A DNA stretch of 64,000 nucleotides from Micromonospora tulbaghiae (GCF_900091605.1 NZ_FMCQ01000005.1:1-64000), one strand, 5' to 3'. Counted from the first letter of the stretch, positions 41,629-49,909 are shown. The notes: generated by a model from the sequence alone, not told the origin. Numbers and translations: made by a program.

Positions 41629-41898
41629 TCATCCACCGTGCCAGCGGTACGGGTGCCCGGGGGCGGGTTCATCGATCGGCAGCACCTTGACCCGGTGCCG
41701 GCCCGCGCGCACGGCCCCGACTGCGGACAGTGCGCGGGCGAGCAGGAGGGCGGCGTCCCGGTCCTCGGCGTGGACGACCTGTCGGCGGGGCTCCGGCGTG
41801 CACGTCTCGTCCCGCAGGCGACCCCCGCCCGCCCAGGCGGCGGCGATGTCGGCGTCGGCGGCGGTACGGATCTCGGTGCGGACGATCAGGAACCGCAT
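41629..41898 (-). CDS. Hypothetical 89-aa protein
   Basis: This 89-residue frame starts at ATG 41898 with GGGGGA upstream. It begins MRFLIVRTEIRTAADADIAAAW, has a central RRQVVHAEDRDAALLLARAL helix and ends with a Pro/His-rich segment. The alternating strand-helix pattern suggests a small ferredoxin-like fold (inference). I do not recognise a family. It is convergent with nudC and codirectional with the DUF397 gene upstream. Confidence 0.65.
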   Translation of the reverse strand: MRFLIVRTEIRTAADADIAAAWAGGGRLRDETCTPEPRRQVVHAEDRDAALLLARALSAVGAVRAGRHRVKVLPIDEPAPGHPYRWHGG

Positions 41899-42051
41899 GG
41901 TGTCCCCCGGACAATCGGCGGTTACACGCTGGAACTTCCACGTCACTCCCGCGTCATGTTACGCCGATGTGTCCGCCCGGCAAGGGGAACGCGCCAGCTC
42001 GACCGATCGGGCGATCCCAGGTCAGCACCCTTGTCGGGGATGGACGCGCGA

Positions 42052-42079
42052 GGGGCCGCCGGCTCGCGCCGACGGCCCC
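42052..42079 (-). terminator. Terminator of the XRE-DUF397 pair
   Basis: GGGGCCG and CGGCCCC arms, with further inner pairing (CGG / CCG), lie 16 nt downstream of the DUF397 stop on the minus strand. Confidence 0.6.
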
Positions 42080-42094
42080 CCGTGGTTCGCCGGA

Positions 42095-42334
42095 TCAGTC
42101 CAGATCGAACTGACCGCTCTTCGTGCCGGTGAGGAAGCCGAGCCATCCGGCCCGGTCGAACAGCAGGACCGGTCCGCTCGGGTCCTTGCTGTCCCGCAGC
42201 GCCACGGTCGCCGGCCCGGAACCGAGCGGCGCGACCTCCACGCAGTTGGAGGTCTGGCTGCGGGTGCTCTTGCGCCAGGCGGCGCCGGCGAGCCGTCCCG
42301 AGAGGGCGGTCGTGCTGGTGTGGGTCTCGTTCAT
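42095..42334 (-). CDS. DUF397 domain protein
   Basis: This 79-residue protein has the DUF397 pattern AAWRKSTRSQTSNCVEVAPL, VALRDSKDPSGPVLLF and a final LGFLTGTKSGQFDLD; the family includes the BldB-like small regulators of actinomycetes. They are usually encoded next to an XRE regulator with a DUF5753 sensor, as here. In Streptomyces such pairs can act as partner or antitoxin-like modules; the role here is inferred from that. ATG 42334 has AGGAGC 7 nt upstream. Confidence 0.92.
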   Translation of the reverse strand: MNETHTSTTALSGRLAGAAWRKSTRSQTSNCVEVAPLGSGPATVALRDSKDPSGPVLLFDRAGWLGFLTGTKSGQFDLD

Positions 42335-42405
42335 GGTGCTTGCTCCTGGTGAGGTGCTCCGATGGGACCGAGCGACGCCGGAGCGCGGGCGGTGTCCGTG
42401 CCGGA

Positions 42406-43386
42406 TCACCGTTCCGTGGTGAGGCGCCCCGAGTCCCGGCGCCGCTGGGTCGGCGCCGTTGCCGCCCCGTACGCCACCGTGGACTCGACTGCCGTGCCGG
42501 TCAGCCGTCCCGTCGCCTCGATCAACCAGGAGAGGGTGTCCGATGCGGAGAGTGCCGACGAGCATAGCCACTCGAACACCACTTTATAGCGATTTAGGGT
42601 GTTTACCTCGGTCGACATGACGTCGGTGAACCCACCTTCGATCGCGAGTGTCTCCGGATCGAGGGGATCGGCGAACCGGTAGACCGAGAACGCGGTCGGC
42701 GGAAGGTACCAGTCACCGACCCGGGTGTCCCGCAGAAGCAGACGCAGCGTCACGTTCGGCAGCAGCGCCATCTCGCACAGGTGGACGAGCTGCTCGTGCA
42801 GCACCTCCGGCGGCCCGGCCCGCCGGCCGAGCGCGGCCTCCTCCAGCACCACCGTGTAGCGGGGCACCTCGGGGGAGCGGGTCAGCAGCGACTGCCGGGC
42901 CTGCCGCGCGCGTACCTCGGTCTCGGGATCCTCGCTCTCCGGGTCGCCGGCCTCGGCGGCGACCTGCGCGGCGGACATGATCCGGTGCCGGGCGTACCCG
43001 GGCGTCTGCAACAGCCCCGGCACCAGCACCGGGTTGTACTCGGAGATCTCCGCGCAACCGGCCTCCAGCTCGGCGAAGGCGCGCTGCTGCTGGGTCATCA
43101 CCGGGAAGTTGCGCAGCCAGCCGCGCATGTCGCCGGCCTCGTGGGTGATCCCGGTCAGTTCCGCGCGCTGCTCCTCGTCGGCGCCGTAAAGCGTCAGCAA
43201 CACGTCCACGTCGTCCGGGTCGGGACGGCTGCGGCCGTTCTCCAGACGGGACAACTTGGATGCGGAGGCCCAGCCGATCCGCTCGATGACCTGGTCACCG
43301 GTCAGACCGGCCTGTTCGCGGAGCCGACGCAGCTCGGTGCCGAGTCGACGACGGCGCAGAATCGGGCCTGGTACGGCAGGAGGCAC
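42406..43386 (-). CDS. XRE-family regulator with DUF5753 (Scr1-type)
   Basis: This 326-residue regulator has an N-terminal helix-turn-helix (LGTELRRLREQAGLTGDQVIERIGW, then KLSRLENGRSRPDPDDV) at about residues 15-65, followed by the DUF5753 ligand/partner domain: EYNPVLVPGLLQTPGYAR, a RQARQSLLTR segment and VVLEEAALGR. This is the standard architecture found with DUF397 partners. The C-terminal tail is Arg-rich. GTG 43386 is the start. The DUF397 gene follows after 71 nt on the same strand. Confidence 0.93.
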   Translation of the reverse strand: MPPAVPGPILRRRRLGTELRRLREQAGLTGDQVIERIGWASASKLSRLENGRSRPDPDDVDVLLTLYGADEEQRAELTGITHEAGDMRGWLRNFPVMTQQQRAFAELEAGCAEISEYNPVLVPGLLQTPGYARHRIMSAAQVAAEAGDPESEDPETEVRARQARQSLLTRSPEVPRYTVVLEEAALGRRAGPPEVLHEQLVHLCEMALLPNVTLRLLLRDTRVGDWYLPPTAFSVYRFADPLDPETLAIEGGFTDVMSTEVNTLNRYKVVFEWLCSSALSASDTLSWLIEATGRLTGTAVESTVAYGAATAPTQRRRDSGRLTTER

Positions 43387-43588
43387 GGCGTCCTCTTTCC
43401 CGTCGACCGTCGCTTGACGCGACGGTAACTGTATGAAATTCGCCCCCCACGGTCAGTATGGACGGCGCGACCGGCGTCGGAGGTTCCGGCAAGGGCGTGT
43501 CACGAGACAAAAAGAGGACTGTGGAGGGCGTCTTCACCAGCGCCCGCCCCCGACGCGCCCTGGTGGCGCACCCCGCCGGAGGGAACCC

Positions 43589-44842
43589 ATGCGCACCGTC
43601 CTGCGCCGCCCCGACTTCCGTCTGCTGTTCGCCGCGCTCGTCGCGAGCATGGCTGCGGAGTCGGTCCTGCTGCTCGCCCTGGCCGTCTGGGTCAAGGATC
43701 TGACCGGTTCGGACAGCATGGCCGGGGCGACCATCTTCGCGGTCATCGCGCCGATGGCGCTCGCCCCGCTCGTCGGGTGGGTGGTCGACCGCTACCGCAG
43801 GCGACCCTTCTTCATCGCCGCCAACCTGGTCGCAGCAGTGCTGCTCGGCCCGCTGCTCACGGTCCGGGACCGCTCCGACGTCTGGGTGATCTACGTGGTC
43901 GCCGCGCTCTACGGACTCTCGTACATCACCCTCACCGCCGTGCTCAACGGACTGATCCGGCAGCTGGTTCCGGCCGATCTGCTGGCCGACGCGAACGGGC
44001 TGCTGCAGACCGTCCGGCAGGGGCTGCGGCTGATCGGGCCGCTGGCCGGGGCCGGCGTCTACGCCGCGGTGGGCGGCTGGCTGCTGGTCCTGCTGGCCAT
44101 GACCGGCTTCCTGACCGCGGCGGCGGTGGTCGGGCGGCTGCGCGTGGAGGAGGGCGCACCGTCGCGGCCCGGTCGTCGCGGGCCGTCCGAGCTGGGCGCC
44201 GGGCTGCGCCACCTGACCCGGGAGCCGGCGCTGCGCCGGGCGCTGCTCGGGTACGGGCTCGGCTCGCTGGTGATGGGCTTCACCGAGTCGCTGATCTTCG
44301 CGTACGTCGATCTGGGCCTGCACCGCGACGCCGCGTTCGTCGGCGTGCTGGTCATGGTGCAGGGCGTCGGCGGACTGGTCGGCGGCCTGTTCTCGGCCGC
44401 CGTGGTCCGCCGGTTCGGCGAGGTCGGCGCGCTCGCCGCGGGCGTCACGTTCTTCGGGCCGGCCGCGCTGGCGCTGGCGTACCCCCGGTTGTGGCTCGGG
44501 GTGGTGGCGCTGCTGCTGGCCGGCCTCTCGCTGCCGCTGACGATGGTGGGGTTGAACACGCTGATCCAGCGGCGGACTCCGCCGCGGCTGCTGGGCCGGG
44601 TGACCGCCGCGGCGGAGGCGCTGGTCAGCGGGCCGCAGGCGCTCTCCATCGGCACCGGCGCGCTGCTCGTCGGCGTGTTCGACTACCGGCTGCTGTTCGC
44701 CCTGGTGGGGGCCGTCACCACGGCGGCCGGCGTCTACCTGTGGCGGGGCCGTCGGCTGACCACGCCGGTCACCGGGCCGGTCCGGATCCCGGCGCCCCGG
44801 CGGCCGGCCGACGACGGGGTGCTCAGTCGCGGGGGGTCCTGA
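43589..44842 (+). CDS. MFS transporter, 12-helix (drug-efflux type)
   Basis: This 417-residue protein has 12 hydrophobic helices and the MFS_1/MFS_3 opening MRTVLRRPDFRLLFAALVASMAAE. The conserved loop between helices 2 and 3 is GWVVDRYRRRPFFI. Members with this start are often macrolide or multidrug exporters, but the substrate is unknown. ATG 43589 has GGAGG 6 nt upstream; the frame is open to 43433 without coding character. It is divergent from the XRE gene, so the regulator may control it (inference). Confidence 0.88.
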   Translation: MRTVLRRPDFRLLFAALVASMAAESVLLLALAVWVKDLTGSDSMAGATIFAVIAPMALAPLVGWVVDRYRRRPFFIAANLVAAVLLGPLLTVRDRSDVWVIYVVAALYGLSYITLTAVLNGLIRQLVPADLLADANGLLQTVRQGLRLIGPLAGAGVYAAVGGWLLVLLAMTGFLTAAAVVGRLRVEEGAPSRPGRRGPSELGAGLRHLTREPALRRALLGYGLGSLVMGFTESLIFAYVDLGLHRDAAFVGVLVMVQGVGGLVGGLFSAAVVRRFGEVGALAAGVTFFGPAALALAYPRLWLGVVALLLAGLSLPLTMVGLNTLIQRRTPPRLLGRVTAAAEALVSGPQALSIGTGALLVGVFDYRLLFALVGAVTTAAGVYLWRGRRLTTPVTGPVRIPAPRRPADDGVLSRGGS

Positions 44843-44850
44843 ACGACGGC

Positions 44851-44883
44851 GAGCGGCCGCACCCGGATCGGGTACGGCCGCTC
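44851..44883. terminator. Bidirectional terminator, MFS / mycoredoxin
   Basis: A 9-bp perfect outer stem GAGCGGCCG / CGGCCGCTC with an inner CCCG/CGGG pairing lies between two convergent stop codons. Confidence 0.75.
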
Positions 44884-44900
44884 GTGGTGTCGCGGGCGGA

Positions 44901-45143
44901 TCAGCCGGGCAGCGCGGCCAGGTGCTGCTTGACCTGCGTGATCGAGGGGTTGGTCAGGGCGCTGCCGTCGGCGAAGCGCAGCGTCGGGACGGTCTGGTTG
45001 CCGCCGTTGACGCTCATCACGAAGTCCGCGGCCGCCGGGTCCTGCTCGATGTCGACCACCTCGTACGCGATGCCCTCCCGGTCGAGCTGCGACTTCAGCC
45101 GGTGGCAGTAGCCGCACCACGGGGTGGAATACATCGTCAGCAT
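44901..45143 (-). CDS. mrx1: Mycoredoxin (glutaredoxin-like, mycothiol-dependent)
   Basis: This 80-residue redox protein reduces protein-mycothiol mixed disulfides. It has the active site WCGYCHRLK (Cys10, Cys13), the cis-Pro loop QTVPTLRF and a C-terminal helix, as in mycobacterial Mrx1. ATG 45143 is preceded by GGAGGA at 7 nt; the upstream TTG 45158 overlaps that SD and is unlikely. It is divergent from uvrD2 and near nudC, as in mycobacteria. Mycothiol supply is consistent with mshB in this window. Confidence 0.93.
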   Translation of the reverse strand: MLTMYSTPWCGYCHRLKSQLDREGIAYEVVDIEQDPAAADFVMSVNGGNQTVPTLRFADGSALTNPSITQVKQHLAALPG

Positions 45144-45234
45144 GGTCTGGTCCTCCAAGGGGTGGCTCGCGCCCGGTCCGATCAGGCCAGGCTAACCGCT
45201 GCAACGTCACACGATGCTGGGATGATTCCCTGCT

Positions 45235-47358
45235 GTGGGCGTTCACTCAGCGGCGGAACGGGTGCTGGCCGGGCTGGATCCGGAGCAGCGCTCGGCGGTG
45301 ACCGCCCCGGCCGGCCCGGTCTGCATCCTGGCCGGCGCCGGCACCGGCAAGACCCGGGCGGTGACCTCGCGGATCGCGTACCGGGCGCTGACCGGCGACA
45401 TCGCCGGCCGGCATGTGCTGGCGGTCACGTTCACCGCCCGCGCCGCCGCCGAGATGCGCAGCCGTCTCACAGTGCTCGGGGTGCAGGGCGTGCAGGCGCG
45501 CACGTTCCACGCGGCGGCGCTGCGGCAGGTCCGCTACTTCGCGCCCCGGCTGCTGGCCGGGCGGGCCATGCCGGAACTGCTGGACAGCAAGGTGCGGGTG
45601 GTCACCCTCGCCGCCGCCAAGGTCGGCCTGCGCGCCGACCGGGCCGCCGCGCGGGACCTGGCCGCCGAGATCGAATGGGCCAAGTCGTCGCTGGTCGAGC
45701 CCGGGGAGTACGTGGTCGCCGCGGCCAAGGCGCTGCGCGAGACGCCGTACGAGCCGGCCCGGGTGGCCGACGTGTTCGACGCGTACGAGCGGCTCAAGCG
45801 CGGCAACGGGGTGATCGACTTCGAGGACATGCTGCGCGCCGCGGTCTGGGGCATCGAGGAGCACCCGGACGTGGCCGAGCAGGTGCGCAACCAGTACCGG
45901 CACTTCGTGGTCGACGAGTACCAGGACGTCAACCCGCTCCAGCAGCGGCTGCTGGAGGCGTGGCTGGGCGGCCGGGACGACCTGACGGTGGTCGGCGACG
46001 CCAGCCAGACGATCTACTCGTTCACCGGTGCCACCTCGTCGTACCTGGTCGACTTCCCCCGCCTGCACCGGGGCGCGACTGTGGTCCGGCTGGTCCGTGA
46101 CTACCGCTCCACCCCGCAGGTCGTCGGGCTCGCCAACGCGGTGATCTCGCAGGCCCGGGGCGCCGAGGCGCGGCTGCGGCTGGAGCTGCACGGCCAGCGC
46201 CGGCCCGGCCCGGAGCCGGAACTGCGGATCTTCACCGACGAGCCGGCCGAGGCGAACGCGGTCGCGGCGCGCTGCCGGGCGCTGGTGGCGGGCGGCACCC
46301 CGGCGCGGGAGATCGCTGTGCTGTTCCGCACCAACGCGCAGTCCGAGGCGTACGAGAAGGCGCTCTCCGAGGCCGGGGTGCCGTACGTGCTCCAGGGCGC
46401 GGAGCGGTTCTTCGAGCGGCCCGAGGTACGCCAGGCGATGATCGCGCTGCGCGCCGCCACCCGGTCGGCCGACGCGGGAACCCCGCTGCCGGCCGCTGTC
46501 GTCGAGGCGCTCACCGCTGTCGGCTGGGCGCCCGACGCGCCCCCGCCCGGCGGCGCCGCCCGGGAGCGGTGGGAGGCGCTCGCCGCGCTGGTCCAGCTCG
46601 CCGAGGAGTACGCGGCGCAGCCCGAGGCGGAGCCGGGCCTGACCGGGTTCAATGAGGAACTCGCCCGGCGGGCCGCCCAGCAGCACGTCCCCACGGTCGA
46701 GGGGGTGACGCTCGCGTCGCTGCACTCGGCGAAGGGGCTGGAGTGGGACGCGGTGTTCCTGGTCGGGCTGGCCGAGGGCACGCTGCCCACCACGTACGCG
46801 AAGACCATGGAGCAGGTCGAGGAGGAACGGCGGCTGCTCTACGTCGGGATCACCCGCGCCCGGGAGTGGCTCTGGCTGTCGTACGCCACCGCGCGCTCGC
46901 CGGGCGGGCGGGCCCGGCGGCCCTCCCGGTTCCTGCCCCAGCTCGACCGGTCCGGCGGCGGTGAGCGGGCGGGCGGCGCCGGGCCGGCGCGGCGGGCCGA
47001 GCGGCGCCGGCCGCAGGTGGTCTCGTGCCGGATCTGCGGCGCCACGCTGCTCGCCGGCGCGGACCGGAAACTGGGCCGCTGCCCGACCTGCCCGTCGGAC
47101 ATCGACGAGGAGCTGTACGAGCGGCTGCGCGAGTGGCGGCAGCGGGTGGCGGGCGCGCAGAAGGTGCCGGCGTACGTGGTCTTCACCGACGCCACGCTCA
47201 CCGCGCTGGCCGAGCGGAAGCCCGGCCGCACGGAGGAACTGGTGGCGATCGCCGGGATTGGGCCCCGAAAAGTCGGGCTTTATGGGGATACGGTGCTCGC
47301 CCTGGTGGCGGGCGCCACGGTGGACGACGTCTGCCCACAGAAAACTTCTGAAAAGTAG
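45235..47358 (+). CDS. uvrD2: UvrD2-type superfamily 1 DNA helicase with HRDC domain
   Basis: This 707-residue helicase has Walker A LAGAGTGKTRAV, motif Ia TFTARAAAEM, motif II VVDEYQDVNPLQ, motif III VGDASQTIYSFTGA, motif VI LYVGITRAREWLWLSY, and a C-terminal HRDC domain (AYVVFTDATLTALAERKP onward). Between motor and HRDC lies a tetracysteine motif, CRIC and CPTC 14 residues apart, which is the hallmark of mycobacterial UvrD2. It probably acts in replication or repair; in mycobacteria UvrD2 is essential. GTG 45235 is the start. The gene is divergent from mrx1. Confidence 0.94.
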   Translation: MGVHSAAERVLAGLDPEQRSAVTAPAGPVCILAGAGTGKTRAVTSRIAYRALTGDIAGRHVLAVTFTARAAAEMRSRLTVLGVQGVQARTFHAAALRQVRYFAPRLLAGRAMPELLDSKVRVVTLAAAKVGLRADRAAARDLAAEIEWAKSSLVEPGEYVVAAAKALRETPYEPARVADVFDAYERLKRGNGVIDFEDMLRAAVWGIEEHPDVAEQVRNQYRHFVVDEYQDVNPLQQRLLEAWLGGRDDLTVVGDASQTIYSFTGATSSYLVDFPRLHRGATVVRLVRDYRSTPQVVGLANAVISQARGAEARLRLELHGQRRPGPEPELRIFTDEPAEANAVAARCRALVAGGTPAREIAVLFRTNAQSEAYEKALSEAGVPYVLQGAERFFERPEVRQAMIALRAATRSADAGTPLPAAVVEALTAVGWAPDAPPPGGAARERWEALAALVQLAEEYAAQPEAEPGLTGFNEELARRAAQQHVPTVEGVTLASLHSAKGLEWDAVFLVGLAEGTLPTTYAKTMEQVEEERRLLYVGITRAREWLWLSYATARSPGGRARRPSRFLPQLDRSGGGERAGGAGPARRAERRRPQVVSCRICGATLLAGADRKLGRCPTCPSDIDEELYERLREWRQRVAGAQKVPAYVVFTDATLTALAERKPGRTEELVAIAGIGPRKVGLYGDTVLALVAGATVDDVCPQKTSEK

Positions 47359-47362
47359 CCGT

Positions 47363-47399
47363 AAATCGTTTGCCCTCGCCCGAGGGCGAGGAATAGCCT
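47363..47399 (+). promoter_or_regulatory. whiB7 promoter with WhiB7-type AT-rich element
   Basis: AAAT (47363-47366) stands 3 bp upstream of a -35 TTGCCC (47370-47375); an 18-bp spacer follows and then the -10 TAGCCT (47394-47399). An AT-rich block a few bp upstream of -35 is the known requirement for WhiB7-SigA promoters. The spacer contains a palindrome, CCTCGCCC-GA-GGGCGAGG. The predicted start is near 47406. Confidence 0.7.
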
Positions 47400-47487
47400 C
47401 ATGACACACCTCGCGAGCGGCGCCGTTCTGGCTGCTCAAAGGGGATGAGTCCACGGTCGGCACGAGGAGAGTAGGGAGGTGGCACCA

Positions 47488-47742
47488 ATGGTGATCTTCA
47501 CTTATGAGCGTCTTGCGGCGATGCCGTCTGCCGTCGCTCCGCTGTCGGCCGTCCGGGTGGCCCTCGCTGCTCGACCGTCGGCTCCGCAGGTGCACCAGGT
47601 CCAGGTTCAGGCCGAGCTGAACCTGACCGTTGCGCCGATCGCCGGAGTCGAGGGGACCAGTGGCTTCGCGGGCATGGGCATCGATGGCGCCAAGAAGCGC
47701 ACGGATGTCCGCGGCGTTCCACCTCGAGGTAGACCGGTCTGA
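47488..47742 (+). CDS. Upstream ORF (leader peptide) of whiB7
   Basis: ATG 47488 has GGGAGG 8 nt upstream, and the frame runs 84 codons with good GC3. The peptide begins MVIFTYERLAAMPSAVAP and ends DVRGVPPRGRPV. Its stop lies in the antiterminator region. By analogy with other whiB7 leaders, stalled or slowed ribosomes on this uORF would favour antitermination and so switch on whiB7 when antibiotics impair translation. Most described uORFs are much shorter, so parts of this peptide may have their own role. Confidence 0.75.
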   Translation: MVIFTYERLAAMPSAVAPLSAVRVALAARPSAPQVHQVQVQAELNLTVAPIAGVEGTSGFAGMGIDGAKKRTDVRGVPPRGRPV

Positions 47743-47765
47743 TCCATCAGACACCGGCTCACCTC

Positions 47766-47809
47766 GAGGCCGCGGAACCCGCTACCGGGATCCGCGGCCT
47801 CAGTTTTTT
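47766..47809 (+). terminator. Intrinsic terminator inside the whiB7 leader
   Basis: An 11-bp stem GAGGCCGCGGA / TCCGCGGCCTC, extended by an inner CCCG/CGGG helix, is followed by six T residues (47804-47809). It lies 64 nt before the whiB7 ATG, so it can abort transcription before the gene. Confidence 0.9.
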
Positions 47810-47872
47810 GCCCCGCCGAAGTACGTCGGAATGCGATCCACGAGATCGAAGTGAGAGAGAGGTGACCGGAGG

Positions 47873-48238
47873 ATGAGTCTGGCGTTGGCCCCACTCGACG
47901 TGAGCGTCGAGGTGGAGGCGAACCTGCCCTGCCGGAAGTTCGACCCCGACCTGTGGTTCTCCGACTCGCCCGCCGAGCTCGAGCTGGCCAAGTCGCTCTG
48001 CGGGGACTGCCCGCTGCGCGTCGAGTGCCTGGCCGGGGCGGTGGAGCGAGCCGAGCCCTGGGGCGTCTGGGGCGGCGAGATCTTCGAGCGTGGCGCGGTC
48101 GTCCCGCGCAAGCGGCCCCGTGGCCGTCCGCGCAAGGAGGACCTCGCCCGTGACGCGCAGCTCCGGGTCGAGGCGGAGGCGCGACTGGCGGCCAGCGGGC
48201 TGTCCGAGTCGCGTAACTCCGTCCGGCTGGCAGCCTGA
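47873..48238 (+). CDS. whiB7: WhiB7 redox-sensitive resistance regulator
   Basis: WhiB7 binds the SigA region 4 and activates antibiotic-resistance genes. The 121-residue protein has the four Fe-S cysteines Cys20, Cys43, Cys46 and Cys52 (CGDC core), the WhiB turn GVWGGE (64-69), and an AT-hook RGRPRK (83-88) that marks WhiB7 among WhiB proteins. ATG 47873 has SD GAGAGAGG about 10 nt upstream; the closer GGAGG touches the ATG and is too near to serve it. It is controlled by the AT-rich promoter and the leader attenuator upstream. Confidence 0.96.
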   Translation: MSLALAPLDVSVEVEANLPCRKFDPDLWFSDSPAELELAKSLCGDCPLRVECLAGAVERAEPWGVWGGEIFERGAVVPRKRPRGRPRKEDLARDAQLRVEAEARLAASGLSESRNSVRLAA

Positions 48239-48306
48239 CACACCTACGTTCCGAAACCGACCGATGCCGGTGTCCCTCCACCGGCCGACCTGAGAGAGAA
48301 ATTCTG

Positions 48307-48483
48307 ATGCTGAACCTGCCGAACGGATTCGAGATGCAACTACTCCACGAAGCGTTGTCCAGGGCCCGAATGCGCCGGCCTCAGGCCGGTCGCACCACCA
48401 CGAGCACTGAGGCAACCCGTTCCGCCCGTACCGTCGCCATGCGGGGTCGCAGCCAGTCGGCCCGCGACCTGGGCGTTCTGTAG
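48307..48483 (+). CDS. Small basic protein downstream of whiB7, 58 aa
   Basis: A 58-residue frame begins at ATG 48307, 14-16 nt after a GAGAGAGA purine tract, and stops at TAG 48481. It begins MLNLPNGFEMQLLHEALSRARM and ends ARTVAMRGRSQSARDLGVL, with 11 Arg and no acidic cluster. The EMQLLHEALSRARM segment resembles the N-terminus of several small actinobacterial proteins next to regulators. It is the last gene before a strong terminator, so it is likely cotranscribed with whiB7. Confidence 0.7.
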   Translation: MLNLPNGFEMQLLHEALSRARMRRPQAGRTTTSTEATRSARTVAMRGRSQSARDLGVL

Positions 48484-48498
48484 AACGATCGCGTGAGG

Positions 48499-48530
48499 AA
48501 GGGGCGGTGACCGACAGGTCACCGCCCCTT
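48499..48530. terminator. Bidirectional terminator, whiB7 unit / ABC1 kinase
   Basis: A perfect 14-bp stem (AAGGGGCGGTGACC and its complement) with a GACA loop lies between the small whiB7-linked gene and the convergent ABC1 gene. Confidence 0.85.
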
Positions 48531-48552
48531 CGCCGTTGCTGGCCCTGGAGGC

Positions 48553-49899
48553 TCAGGGCACCGGCGCGAAGCCTGGCAGCCACCGTTCCAGGATCGACCG
48601 GTAGGGCGCCTTCGCCTCCAACTGGCAGAGCACCCCGATCGAACCCAGCGTGACCCGGTGGATCATCAGGTACGACGGGGGCAGGTTGAGCTGCCGGCTG
48701 AGCTGGTAGGCGGGGGAGCGAGGGCTGGCCAGTCGGGTCGCCTCGCCGCGCAGCCAGGCCCGGGTGAAGCGGAACTCGTCGGCGGCGATCGGCTCCAGCA
48801 TCGGACGGAGGAAGTCGAGCACCGCCGGGGCGTCGATCGACTCGGTGCGGCTGACGAAGCCCTCGGAGCGCAGCCCCTCCACCACCGCGTCGGCGTCCCC
48901 GCGCAGCGCCAGCGCCGCGATCCGGCCGATCGGCTCCGGCGTGCCCTGCGGCATCCGGGCCACCGCCCCGAAGTCGATCACACCGAGCCGGCCGTCCGGG
49001 AGCAGCCGGAAGTTGCCCGGGTGCGGGTCGGCGTGCAGCAGCCCGGCCCGCTCCGGCGCTGACAGGTGCAGCTCGGCCATCAACCGGCCGGCCTCGTCGC
49101 GCTGCTCCTCGGTGCCCTCCCGGATGATCTGGGACAGCGGGATGCCCTCCACCCACTCGGTGATCAGCACCCGCGGCGCAGCGTCGAGCACCTCCGGGAT
49201 GAAGATGTCCGGGTCGTCGGCGTACGCGGCGGCGAACGCGCGCTGCGACTCCGCCTCCAGTTCGTAGTCCAGCTCCTCGGTGATGCGCTCGCGCAGCTCG
49301 GCCAGGAGCGGCTTCACGTCCAGCCCCGGCTGGATGGCCCGGAACATGCCGCCGAGCCGGGAGAGCTGCTTGAGGTCGGCGAGCAGCGCGTCACCGGCAC
49401 CCGGGTACTGGATCTTCACGGCGACGTCCCGGTGCTGTGGGCCGCCGTTCGGCCCGTACCCCGGGTCGCGCCAGACCGCGCGGTGCACCTGGCCGATGCT
49501 CGCCGCGGCGGCCGGGGTGTCGTCGAACTCGACGAACCGGTCGCGCCAGTCCGGGCCGAGCTGCTCGGCGAGCACCTTGTGCACTGTCGCAACCGGCAGC
49601 GGCGGGGCGGCCTCCTGGAGCTTGGTAAGCGCCTGCCGGTAGGGCGCGGCGACCTCCTCGGGCAGTGCTGCCTCGAACACCGACAGGGCCTGGCCGAACT
49701 TCATCGCCCCGCCCTTGAGCTGCCCGAGCACGCTGAACAACTGTTCGGCGGTGCGCTGCTGGATCTCGGCGGAGATGACGTCGGACGCGAGGCCGGTCAC
49801 CCGCTTGCCCATGCCGAGGACGGTTCGACCGGCGAACCCGAGCGGCAGGGCGGCGAGTTTGGCGGTGCGGGACACGGCCCGGCGCGGGATGTCGGTCAC
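48553..49899 (-). CDS. ABC1/UbiB-family atypical kinase
   Basis: This 448-residue protein has the UbiB/ABC1 fold: the N-terminal KGGAMKFGQALS (the KxGQ-like motif), AAAASIGQVHRA (the Ala-rich loop), VAVKIQYPG (Lys of VAVK), EELDYELEA (ExD), LHADPHPGNF (catalytic loop) and IDFGA (Mg site). It lacks a membrane segment at the C-terminus. In mycobacteria the orthologue next to whiB7 is Rv3197, linked to macrolide resistance. GTG 49899 precedes TDIPRR. It is likely a soluble regulator of ubiquinone-like or macrolide-related functions (inference). Confidence 0.92.
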   Translation of the reverse strand: MTDIPRRAVSRTAKLAALPLGFAGRTVLGMGKRVTGLASDVISAEIQQRTAEQLFSVLGQLKGGAMKFGQALSVFEAALPEEVAAPYRQALTKLQEAAPPLPVATVHKVLAEQLGPDWRDRFVEFDDTPAAAASIGQVHRAVWRDPGYGPNGGPQHRDVAVKIQYPGAGDALLADLKQLSRLGGMFRAIQPGLDVKPLLAELRERITEELDYELEAESQRAFAAAYADDPDIFIPEVLDAAPRVLITEWVEGIPLSQIIREGTEEQRDEAGRLMAELHLSAPERAGLLHADPHPGNFRLLPDGRLGVIDFGAVARMPQGTPEPIGRIAALALRGDADAVVEGLRSEGFVSRTESIDAPAVLDFLRPMLEPIAADEFRFTRAWLRGEATRLASPRSPAYQLSRQLNLPPSYLMIHRVTLGSIGVLCQLEAKAPYRSILERWLPGFAPVP

Positions 49900-49909
49900 C
49901 CGGCCATTG

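Larger units (their letters stand above)
47406..47872 (+). ncRNA. whiB7 attenuator leader RNA
   Basis: The leader of about 467 nt contains an 84-codon uORF, an antiterminator and a terminator. Two copies of CCTCGAGG can pair (47722-47730 with 47761-47769), enclosing a GTCTGAT-CC-ATCAGAC hairpin (47737-47752). The second copy overlaps the 5' arm of the terminator, so the two folds exclude each other. The uORF stop codon (47740-47742) lies inside the antiterminator. This matches ribosome-controlled whiB7/wblC attenuation known in other actinobacteria. Confidence 0.85.

Noticed and set aside
41498..42352. 284-residue plus-strand frame after nudC
   Set aside because: It crosses the hypothetical 89-aa gene and the DUF397 gene on the other strand; no SD or motif.
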